Part shown: piece after piece, positions 1 to 7,800 of the stretch
Numbering within the stretch: position 1 is the stretch's first letter
Layout: each line of letters starts with the position of its first letter
From: Mycobacterium sp.
GTDB lineage: Bacteria; Actinomycetota; Actinomycetes; Mycobacteriales; Mycobacteriaceae
DNA length: 10,725 bases
Direction of reading: 5' to 3'
Assembly (NCBI GenBank): GCA_023264755.1
Contig: JAHFVB010000114.1
Location: forward strand, 1 to 10,725
The notes under the pieces: model-generated
Told to the model about the DNA's origin: nothing
Databases searched by the model: none
The model's input: the letters and a program-made list of their open reading frames with translations, nothing else
Program-made: the position numbers and the translations under genes

Positions 1-778
1 CCAGCTGCTGGTCACCCCGACCCGCGTCGACGAGCGGGGCTTCTTCGACGGCGCGCCGCACCGAGCCAAGCTGCCTGCGGCGTATCAGAGCTACCGCGAC
101 GTCCGGGCCGATCCGGTGTACTCCGCCGACCTCGAGGCCGAACACGTCCTGTTCTTCCCGCTCTTCTTCACCTCGTTCCTGATCGACGACTTCCTCGCCG
201 ACGAGGGCTTCTTCGGGGCGGACACGATCGTGATCTCCAGCGCCTCGGCGAAGACGTCCATCATCGCCGCCTTCCTGCTGGCCAAGGGCACCGACGTCGA
301 CGTGGTGGGGCTGACCTCGGCAGGCAACCGCGAATTCGTCGAGGGGCTGGGCGTCTACGACTCGGTCATCGGCTACGACTCCGTTGCGCAGCTGCCCGGA
401 GCCCGTGCGGTCTACGTGGACATCGCCGGTGATGCCGGGGTGCGCGCCGAGGTGCACGCCCACTACGGCGAGCGGTTGGCTCACAGCTCCACCGTCGGAG
501 CCACCCACTGGACCGAATTGACCGCTAGCGCAGGCGAACTCGCGGGCCCGAGCCCGGTGTTCTTCTTCGCGCCGGATCGCATCGCCAAGCGGCGCGCCGA
601 CTGGGGGCCGGAGCTACTCGACCGCAATGTCGCGACGGCCTGGGCGCCGTTCGCTCGGTGGGTATCCACTTGGCTACGCGTCGAACGCATTTCGACGCCC
701 GAGCAGCTCCAGCGGGCCTACCTGGAACTGCTCGACGGCAAGGTCGACCCCGCCGCGGGCACCATCGTCGAACTCTAG
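1..778 (+). CDS. DUF2855 family protein, C-terminal part (5' end outside window)
   Basis: The reading frame is open from base 2 to the TAG at 776-778, giving 258 residues with no start inside the window. The GTG at 116 is internal, because the 38 codons before it are in frame and look like family sequence (a [11 protein letters not shown] block, then [12 protein letters not shown]). The segment [14 protein letters not shown] (about residues 54-67) and the glycine- and serine-rich [17 protein letters not shown] stretch (about 77-93), followed by VVGLTS and FVEGLGVYD, match DUF2855 proteins. That family resembles the nucleotide-binding half of medium-chain dehydrogenase/reductases. The C-terminal [13 protein letters not shown] ending is also typical. 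Full family members are usually around 350-370 residues, so roughly 100 N-terminal residues are missing. No reaction or substrate is known to me. It is convergent with the kinase gene and so belongs to a different transcription unit from the mycolate genes. Confidence 0.85.
   Translation, partial: QLLVTPTRVDERGFFDGAPHRAKLPAAYQSYRDVRADPVYSADLEAEHVLFFPLFFTSFLIDDFLADEGFFGADTIVISSASAKTSIIAAFLLAKGTDVDVVGLTSAGNREFVEGLGVYDSVIGYDSVAQLPGARAVYVDIAGDAGVRAEVHAHYGERLAHSSTVGATHWTELTASAGELAGPSPVFFFAPDRIAKRRADWGPELLDRNVATAWAPFARWVSTWLRVERISTPEQLQRAYLELLDGKVDPAAGTIVEL
775..778. other. Shared CTAG: both convergent stop codons
   Basis: The palindrome CTAG provides TAG on the plus strand (776-778, end of the DUF2855 gene) and TAG on the minus strand (777-775, end of the kinase gene). 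The two coding regions therefore overlap tail to tail by 4 bp, leaving no intergenic space for a terminator outside coding sequence. Both protein ends look family-typical, which supports a real overlap over a sequencing error. Confidence 0.9.
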
Positions 779-2187
779 GGCGTTCCCGTCGATGGCGGCG
801 GTGCGGTATTGCCCCGCACCACGTCCTCGTGGCAATCCAGTCGGCTCTGCCCCGTCTGCTCCATGCAGACCAGCACCGGGCCCTCGGTCTCCGGAGCGTA
901 CGTCTCGTCGTTCGGCCCAGCCGTCAGCGTGGGGCTGGAGACTTCACCCGGATACGTCGACCAGATGGCCGTGTCCGTCGTCGGCAGATGCGCGCAGTAG
1001 GCCGGGGCCCCGGCAGGGGTGACGCCGGCCGCGCCCAGCGTGGCGCAGTTGGCCCCGATCGCCACCACCGGCAGTACCGGAGCAGCGGCCGGAGGCAAGG
1101 CCGGCTGCGCCTGTGCGGAGGACTTGGCCGACGCCGGCTCCGAGTGGGGCCGCGTGCGCTGGAACACCACGAAGCCCACCGCGGCCACGACGACGACCGC
1201 CACGGCGGCCAGCACCGGGACCAGTAGTTTCCTGCGCGCCGGCGGCGAGCCGCCCGGCTTGGCGTGGCGCGGGCCCGAGGTCCCGGCGGGGGCGGGCACG
1301 ACCGGGGCCAGCGTCGTCGCCTCCGAATCGACCGCACCGGCCTGCTCCTGCCCGATCCGATGGGCCAACGCACGGGCGAAGTCGAGGCAACGGTCGTAGC
1401 GGTCGGCCGGCGACTTCGCCAACCCCTTGGCCAACACCGGCCCGAGCCCGGACAGTTCGGGCCGGATCGCCCCGAGCTCGGGAGGCGTCGCCGTCAGGTG
1501 CGCGCTGATGATGACGGCCGGATTGGAGTTCTGGAACGGCGGCTTGCCGGTCAGCAGATGAAATGCGGTGGCCGCCAACGCATATTGGTCGGCCCGGCCG
1601 TCGATGTCGGTGCCCATCAGCTGCTCGGGCGCGGAGTAGGCCACCGTTCCGACGGTCATGTTGGTCCCGGTCAATCCGCTGGCATCCTGAAGGAAGCGAG
1701 CAATGCCGAAGTCGGCCAACATGACTCGCTCATCGTCGGTATCCGGGTTGGCGATCAGGATGTTGGCCGGCTTGACGTCGCGGTGCAGCAACTGACGTTG
1801 GTGGGCATGGTCGAGCGCGCTCGCGACGGCCGTCACGATGCGCACCACCTCGTCCGGCGGCATGCCGTCCGGGTACCGCTGCGCCAGCAGCTTGCCCGCG
1901 TCGATGCCCTGGACGTAGTCCATCGCGATCCACAGCTGATCCTCGAACTCGCCGCGATCGTGGACCTCGACGATGTGCGGGTGCCACAGCGTGGCGGCGA
2001 TGTCGGCCTCCCGAATGAACCGCTGGCGGTACTCCTGGTCGGCGCACACCCCCGCGGCCAGCACCTTGAGCGCATCCTGGCGCGGCAGCCGGGGATGCTG
2101 GGCCAGGTACACCTCGCCCATTCCTCCGGCCCCGATCGACGCCACGATGGTGTACCCCGCGACCACCTGGCCCTCCGCTAGCGGCAT
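775..2187 (-). CDS. Transmembrane Ser/Thr protein kinase, PknF-like
   Basis: This is a Hanks-type kinase of 470 aa. The catalytic domain covers about residues 10-275: glycine loop GAGGMGEV (19-26), ATP-binding Lys41, helix-C Glu60, HRDVKPAN with catalytic Asp137 and Asn142, DFG at 159-161, an activation loop with Thr173, Thr175 and Thr178, P+1 Thr181, and APE at 186-188. A Pro/Ala-rich juxtamembrane linker (about 283-318) leads through ARRK to one membrane helix (about 321-343). The extracytoplasmic domain (about 350-470) has four cysteines (381, 398, 441, 452), contains VVAIGANC and [13 protein letters not shown], and resembles the PknF ectodomain of M. tuberculosis (476 aa). It has no PASTA repeats. 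The ATG at 2187 gives the family-typical MPLAEG start; no strong Shine-Dalgarno is visible. It lies 19 nt after the DUF4331 gene, so cotranscription is likely. The locus differs from that of M. tuberculosis pknF, so I assign no symbol. Its ligand and targets are unknown. Confidence 0.93.
   Translation of the reverse strand: MPLAEGQVVAGYTIVASIGAGGMGEVYLAQHPRLPRQDALKVLAAGVCADQEYRQRFIREADIAATLWHPHIVEVHDRGEFEDQLWIAMDYVQGIDAGKLLAQRYPDGMPPDEVVRIVTAVASALDHAHQRQLLHRDVKPANILIANPDTDDERVMLADFGIARFLQDASGLTGTNMTVGTVAYSAPEQLMGTDIDGRADQYALAATAFHLLTGKPPFQNSNPAVIISAHLTATPPELGAIRPELSGLGPVLAKGLAKSPADRYDRCLDFARALAHRIGQEQAGAVDSEATTLAPVVPAPAGTSGPRHAKPGGSPPARRKLLVPVLAAVAVVVVAAVGFVVFQRTRPHSEPASAKSSAQAQPALPPAAAPVLPVVAIGANCATLGAAGVTPAGAPAYCAHLPTTDTAIWSTYPGEVSSPTLTAGPNDETYAPETEGPVLVCMEQTGQSRLDCHEDVVRGNTAPPPSTGTP
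800..832 (+). terminator. Candidate hairpin terminator after the DUF2855 gene
   Basis: A 7-bp perfect stem (GGTGCGG at 800-806 with CCGCACC at 814-820, 7-nt loop) begins 22 nt after the plus-strand stop. It partly overlaps a second hairpin (CCACG 819-823 with CGTGG 828-832, 4-nt loop). No T-run follows, but actinobacterial intrinsic terminators often lack one. It lies inside the last codons of the kinase gene, so the pairing could also be chance in high-GC coding DNA. Confidence 0.3.
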
Positions 2188-2206
2188 GGGCAGATCTTAG
2201 GCAAGG

Positions 2207-3217
2207 TCAGTGCGGCGTACCCAGGTAGGGGAACTCGGTGAGCACGTCGGAGTGCGGACTCAACCCGCTCGGCGGGCAGTCGCCCTTGGTCAAGAAGGCC
2301 AGCCGGTAGTCGATGACGTCGTCGGTGAACGTCCGGCCGTTGGGGTACTTCGCGGGTTTGGCCGGGTCGTAGGTCAGCATGTCGGGCAGGGTGCCCTCCT
2401 CGTCGATGGCCGCGATGGCCTCCTCGTCGGAGTAACCGCCGGTGTGGCCCATCAGGTGGATGAACATGCCGATCCAGCGCTCGCGGTCGTGCACCGGTTC
2501 CGACGCGTTGTACTCCTCCTTGGTGTCGTCGGTGTTGAAGAAGCTGCTCACCGACGGGTGGCCGGCCCGGTCGACGTGCAGCAGCTCGCCGTCGCGGCGC
2601 ACACTGCAGCGCCCCCAGATGCGCACGTCCGGCGCCGCCCCCAGTTCACTGGTCGGCAGTTCCAACACCATCGAGCACACGTTGGCCTCGGTGTTGGAAT
2701 CGACTCCGGTCCAAGGGGATTCGGCCGTCAGGTGCGGCGAGGTGAAGTTCCGGCCACCGGAGATGTCGAACAGGTTCTTGATGCCGTCGAAGTCGAAGAA
2801 GAACGCGTCGCTGCGGGCCCCCGCGAAGAACGTGAAGCTGCCCGAGCTGGCGATGTGCGGGGTGGGTCCGAACGACACCTCGACGGCCTCGAAGATCCGC
2901 TCGCCGACCGGCTCCGGCTCCCTGGCTTCGTCGCCTACGGCCAGGAAGACGTCGACGGTCTGGCGCCCGTCGGCGGGCTCGGAGAACACGAAGCTGAACG
3001 CGATGTCGTTGCGCAGATCGCCGTCGTTGTCGATGGCGAGCCGATAGATCGCCTCCGGGTGCAGGAAGTCGGCCTGCGGGTTCGCGTTGAGGATCAACAC
3101 GGTGCGGGAAGGGTCGGCGGGCGAGGCGAATGCGTACAGATCGCACAGATCCAACCGTTGATCGCCGAGCGGCGGGCCCAGGCTGAGCCCGGTGAAGTGA
3201 TTCGACACGCCTGTCAT
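2207..3217 (-). CDS. DUF4331 domain-containing protein
   Basis: This 336-residue protein has no signal peptide or membrane helix, so it is probably cytoplasmic. Family features are the N-terminal SNHFTGLSLGPPLGDQRLDL followed by CDLYAF (residues 25-30), an acidic IDNDGDLRND loop (62-71) resembling a calcium-binding DxDxDG loop, PNGRTFTDDVIDY (292-304), and the C-terminal EFPYLGTPH. DUF4331 has no established biochemical function that I know of. The frame is open to 3550 inside accD4, but family similarity begins at residue 5. I chose ATG 3217; the GTG at 3208 (VSNHF) is an alternative, since relatives often begin MSNHF. Neither has a good Shine-Dalgarno. The gene starts 44 nt after the accD4 stop and ends 19 nt before the kinase start, which suggests an operon. 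A role linked to mycolate synthesis or kinase signalling is only guilt by association. Confidence 0.85.
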   Translation of the reverse strand: MTGVSNHFTGLSLGPPLGDQRLDLCDLYAFASPADPSRTVLILNANPQADFLHPEAIYRLAIDNDGDLRNDIAFSFVFSEPADGRQTVDVFLAVGDEAREPEPVGERIFEAVEVSFGPTPHIASSGSFTFFAGARSDAFFFDFDGIKNLFDISGGRNFTSPHLTAESPWTGVDSNTEANVCSMVLELPTSELGAAPDVRIWGRCSVRRDGELLHVDRAGHPSVSSFFNTDDTKEEYNASEPVHDRERWIGMFIHLMGHTGGYSDEEAIAAIDEEGTLPDMLTYDPAKPAKYPNGRTFTDDVIDYRLAFLTKGDCPPSGLSPHSDVLTEFPYLGTPH

Positions 3218-3261
3218 CCAACGCCGGATGCGGGCTTCCGGCAAGAGGACGCCGCGCCGGC

Positions 3262-4851
3262 CTAGAGCGGCGTCAGGCCGTGCTTGCGCAGAGTCTTCGG
3301 GAAGTTCTGCTTGTCCCGCAACAGATGCAGCGACTTGCGCAGCAGCAGCCGGGTCTCGTGCGGTTCGATGACACCGTCGATGTAGCCACGCTCGGCGGCA
3401 ATCCACGGCGTCGCCAGATTGAGGTTGTAACCCTCGATGAAGTCGGCCCGAATCTTCTGCACCTCGGGGGCGGTCGGATCGGGGAAGCGCTTCACCAGCA
3501 GCTGGGCCGCACCTTCGGCGCCGATCACCGCGATACGCGCCGTGGGCCACGCGAAGTTGAGGTCCGCGGACAACTGCTTGGAGCCCATCACGGCGTACCC
3601 GCCGCCGTAGGCCTTGCGCACGATGATGGTCACCTTGGGCACGTCGGCCTCCACGATGGCGTTGAAGAACCGCCCACCGCGCTTGATGATGCCGCCCTTC
3701 TCCTCCTCGAGCCCCGGCATCGCACCCGGGGTGTCGACGACGAAGACCAGTGGCAGGTTGAACGAGTCGCAGAACCGGATGAAACCTGCGGCCTTGTCCG
3801 AGGCCTCGTTGCCCACCGCGCCGGACATGTGCATCGGCTGGTTGGCGATCACCCCAACCGGGTGGCCGTCGACTCGGGCGAACGCAGTGATCATGGACGG
3901 GCTGCGCTGGTCTGCGATCTCGAAGACGTCACCGTCGTCGAAGATCCGCAGCAGGATCTCGTGCATGTCGTAGGCCTGGTTGTCCGAATCCGGCACGATC
4001 GTGTCGAGTTCCAGATCGGTCGGGGTGAGCTCGGGCTCCAGGCCGGAGTTGACGATCGGCGCGTGGTCGAAGTGGTTGGGCGGCAAGAAGCTCAGGTAGT
4101 CGCGGACGTACTGGTACGCCGCGGTCTCGGACTCGACCACCTTGTGGATGTTGCCGCGCTGCGCCTGCACGTCGGCGCCGCCCAGCTCGTCGAACGTGAC
4201 GTCCTCGCCGGTGACGTCCTTGATCACGTCGGGGCCGGTGATGAACATGTAGCCCTGGTCGCGGACTGCGACGATCAGGTCGGTCTGGATCGGCGAATAG
4301 ACCGCTCCGCCGGCGCACTTGCCGAAGATCAGCGAGATCTCCGGCACCAGCCCGCGCAGCATTTCGTGGCGGCGGCCGAGTTCGGCGTACCAGGCCAGCG
4401 AAGTGGCCAGGTCCTGGATGCGGGCGCCACCGGAATCGTTGATGCCGATGATCGGGCAGCCGACCATGGCGACCCACTCCATCAGCCGGGCGACCTTGCG
4501 GCCGAACATCTCTCCTACCGAACCCTGGAACACCGTCTGGTCGTGGCTGAATACGCCCACCGGACGGCCGTCGATGGTGCCGTGCCCGGTCACCACGCCG
4601 TCCCCGTAGAACGCGTTGGGGTCACCGGGGGTCTTGGCCAGCGCACCGATCTCGAAGAAGCTGCCGGGATCGACCAGCGCGTGAATCCGGGCGCGGGCCG
4701 ACGGAATGCCCTTCTTGTCGCGCCGCGCCCTGGCCTTCTCGTCGCCGGGATCCTTTGCCAGCTCCAGCTTCTCGCGGAGTTCGGCGAGCTTGTCGGCCGT
4801 GGTGGCCGGAGGTCCGGACGGGTGGGTGGGCGCGGGCTCCGTGGCAGTCAC
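3262..4851 (-). CDS. accD4: Acyl-CoA carboxylase carboxyltransferase (beta) subunit AccD4
   Basis: AccD4 is the carboxyltransferase subunit of the long-chain acyl-CoA carboxylase. In mycobacteria it works with AccA3, AccD5 and AccE5 to make the 2-carboxyacyl-CoA extender used by Pks13, in the cytoplasm. The 529-aa product (M. tuberculosis: 522) has the crotonase-fold N-lobe with NDSGGARIQ (138-146) and [11 protein letters not shown] (177-187). The C-lobe has VDTPGAMPG (372-380) and [13 protein letters not shown] (412-424). These glycine-rich stretches form the oxyanion holes that bind acyl-CoA and carboxybiotin. The start is GTG 4851: an AAGGAGAA Shine-Dalgarno lies 9 nt upstream, and the M. 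tuberculosis homologue begins similarly (MTVTEP versus MTATEP). The open frame continues upstream to 5346, but only as a shadow within pks13. The start lies 5 nt after the pks13 stop, so translational coupling is likely. The N-terminal 20 residues are Pro/Thr-rich and somewhat longer than in M. tuberculosis. Confidence 0.97.
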   Translation of the reverse strand: MTATEPAPTHPSGPPATTADKLAELREKLELAKDPGDEKARARRDKKGIPSARARIHALVDPGSFFEIGALAKTPGDPNAFYGDGVVTGHGTIDGRPVGVFSHDQTVFQGSVGEMFGRKVARLMEWVAMVGCPIIGINDSGGARIQDLATSLAWYAELGRRHEMLRGLVPEISLIFGKCAGGAVYSPIQTDLIVAVRDQGYMFITGPDVIKDVTGEDVTFDELGGADVQAQRGNIHKVVESETAAYQYVRDYLSFLPPNHFDHAPIVNSGLEPELTPTDLELDTIVPDSDNQAYDMHEILLRIFDDGDVFEIADQRSPSMITAFARVDGHPVGVIANQPMHMSGAVGNEASDKAAGFIRFCDSFNLPLVFVVDTPGAMPGLEEEKGGIIKRGGRFFNAIVEADVPKVTIIVRKAYGGGYAVMGSKQLSADLNFAWPTARIAVIGAEGAAQLLVKRFPDPTAPEVQKIRADFIEGYNLNLATPWIAAERGYIDGVIEPHETRLLLRKSLHLLRDKQNFPKTLRKHGLTPL

Positions 4852-4856
4852 AGCGG

Positions 4857-7800
4857 CTACTTCTCCTTCGCGTCCCGGTCGCTGACCTGGGTCTGGTTGA
4901 TCGCCTGGCTTTGAATCTGGTTGATCGCCTGGCTCATGTGTGCGCCGACCTTCGCAATGTACGGCTCGTCGATGGCCTGGATGTGTTCGCCCCCGATCGG
5001 AACGATCTCCAGGTCCTCGACGAACTCGCCCCAACCTCCGTCGGGCTGGCGGATGCCGTAGCGGGGCTCGAAGAAGATCGCGTCGTCGTGGTAGCGGTCG
5101 GCCATGTAGAGCGTGACGTGCCCGTCGTAGGGCTGGATGTCCGCCGTCTCGAGCAGACGGTTGTCCAGGTAGGACGTCCGCTGGTGCTCGATGATGCCGC
5201 CGGGGATGTCGACGCCGGCATCCTTGACCGCGTCGAGGACGAACCGCACCTGGCCCTCGTCGTCGAGGTCCTCGAGTTGTTCGTAGGGGATCTCGGGGAT
5301 CTCGACGTTGAAGGTCCGCGACGCGAACAGGGCGTAGCGATCCCACCGCGCCCGCGTCTCCTCCTTGGTCTGGGGAACCTCCTCGCCGGGGCGGACCATG
5401 TCGATCAGGCCGACGAACTGCACGTCCGCGCCTGCACGCTTGAGCCCGATCGCGCAGGCGTACGCCAGCGCACCACCGAGCGACCAGCCGACCAGGATGT
5501 AGGGGCCGTCGCCCTGGATCTCCCTGAGCTTCGGCAGATACAGCGCCGCGCGCTCCTCGACCGAACCCTCGACCCGCTCGAAGCCGTACATCGGGGTGTC
5601 CGGGGGCAGCCGCTTGAGGAGCGGCTCGTAGACGACGGTGGATCCGCCCGCGGGATGGAACACGAACACCGGGGTCCGCGTCGAGCCCTCGGGCCTGGCC
5701 CGGATGGTGCGGACGAACCCGTCGAGCTCGCCGGCGTCCATCAACTCGCGAACGACCGTGGCCAGGTCCTGGATGGTGCGGGCCGACGTGACCTGCTCCG
5801 CGGTGATGGTGCCGTCGGCGCGCTCGGACAGCCGCTCCGCCAGCTTCTCGGCGACGTCGGCGGAGACCGAGGGCAGTTCGTTGAAGATGCCGCCCGGCGA
5901 CTTTCCGGTGACGATCGCCCAGGTGGCGAACGTGACGCGCTCCGCGGCGTCACGCGGGGGCACGTCGGCGCCCAGCGCCTCGGTGACCGCCTCCTGGGTG
6001 AGCACCTTCGCCGCCAGACCGGCAGCCGAAGGCTTCTCCGAAGCCGGACCCGCCGGGTTGGTCGGGGGCGCTGGGAGGCCAGGACCGGTCGGACTGGTTG
6101 GCGGCGGCGGGATCTCGAGCTGCTCGACGGACGGCTCGGCCGGCGCCTCGGCCGCAGCGTGCACCTCGGCGGCCTTCTGCGTCAGCCGCTCCTCGAGCTC
6201 GGCCACCGTGGTGGCCCCACCCATGAGCTCGGCCTGGGCGGCGGCGATCTCCTCCGCGGTCTGCGTCTTCTGTGCCTCCGCGAGCAGCTCGACTTCGTCC
6301 CGATGCTCGATGGCGTACTCGATGAGCTTCTCGACGGCGTAGAGGTTGGCGTCGCGAACGGCCGTCAGCTGAATCGGCGGCATGTCGAAGTCGTACTCGA
6401 CGCGGTTCTTGATGCGCACTGCCATCAGCGAATCCAGGCCGAGCTCGATCAGCGGCACCTCCCACGGCAGGTCCTCGGGCTCGTAGCCCATGGCGCTGCC
6501 GACGATGGTGCCCAGCCGCTGCCCGATGGTCTCGCCACTGTCGGGCGACCACTTGGCGAAGCCCGCGGCCAGCCCGGCACCCGCGGTCAGGTTGTCCTGC
6601 AGGATCGCCGCGTCGTCGGCGGGCTCCTCGGCGACCTCTTCGACGGGCGCGCTCGGCGTGGCCTCGACGGCGGTGCCGGCTCCCACCGCGGTGGGCAGGG
6701 CGGTCGCTTGTCCGCCCCGGGTGACGATCGCGTCGTAGACCAACGTGAAGGACTCGCCGATGCGGGAATGCACCTGAACCGTCGCACCACCGGGGTGACG
6801 CGTCAGGGTGGTCACCAGTCTGCTGTCGTCGGCGGGTACCGCGCGCTGCTCGAAGGCAGTCACCTTGGCATCCGGAAGCACCTGAGCCGCAGCGGCTTTC
6901 ACCAGCGCGCCGAGGTCGGGGGTGCCGCGCGGCGCGAACTCCCAGACGTGGCGACCGTCGGGCATGGCCACGTGCGCGCCGGGCGCCACGTTGGAGCCGT
7001 CGGTGGAGAACCGGACGTCCAGCCAGTGCGGCTTGCGCTTGAAGCGGGTCGGCGGAACGTCGGCGTACTCACCCCGACTGAACAGCGTGCGGAAGTCCAG
7101 GTCGTGGCCGTAGGTGAACAGCTGCGCCATGGCCGTGGTCATCGAATCGACCTCGTCCTGCTTGCGCGCGAGCGTGGCAATCAGCTGCGCGTCGTGCAGC
7201 CCGGCACTGGCCGTGGTCAGCCCAACCTGCATGAGCGCCACCGGGTTTGGTGCCAACTCCAGGAAGGTGGTGTGGCCGTTGTCGACGGCGTTGCGGATGC
7301 CGTGCGTGAAGTACACGCTGTGCCGCAGGCCCTTCTTCCAGTAGTCGACGTCGTGGATCGGGTCGCCGCCGGGGCGGATGTAGCTGCCCTCGTGCACCGT
7401 CGAGAAGTACGGCGTCTGCAACGGCTGGGCTGCGATGCCCTGCAGTTCGGCCGCAAGCTCGCCAAGCAGCGGATCCATTTGCTGGGTGTGGCTGGCGCCC
7501 TTGGTCTGGAACTTGCGGGCGAACTTGCCCTCCGACTCGGCGCGCGCGATGATCGCGTCGACCTGCGCGGGCGGCCCTCCGATGACCGTCTGCGTCGGCG
7601 CGGCGTACACGCAGACCTCGAGGTCGGGGTAGTCGGAGAACACCGTCTTGATCTCGTCGGCGGAGTACTCGACCAGGGCCATCAGCCGGATGTAGTCACC
7701 GAACAGCATCGCCTCGCCCTCACCCATCAGGTGGCTGCGCGAGCAGATGGTGCGGGTGGCGTCGACCAGCGAGAGCCCGCCGGAGAAGTAAGCCGCGGCC

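Noticed and set aside
3223..3242. Inverted repeat GCCGG/CCGGC between accD4 and the DUF4331 gene as a terminator
   Set aside because: It has only a 5-bp stem with a 10-nt loop and no U-run, so it is too weak to claim termination or to separate the two genes.
3218..3550. Upstream in-frame extension of the DUF4331 gene into accD4
   Set aside because: The extension is Arg/Ala-rich shadow translation of accD4. DUF4331 similarity starts only at SNHFTG, just after 3217.
3280..4914. 544-codon plus-strand open frame antisense to accD4, plus similar long frames at 1264-2181 and 2210-3265
   Set aside because: These are antisense shadows of well-supported genes in high-GC DNA. Their translations are rich in Arg, Gly, Val and His with no recognisable domain.
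4852..5346. Upstream in-frame extension of accD4 to 5346
   Set aside because: The added 165 residues lie inside the pks13 thioesterase coding region, are Arg/Pro-rich without family similarity, and the GTG at 4851 has a strong Shine-Dalgarno.
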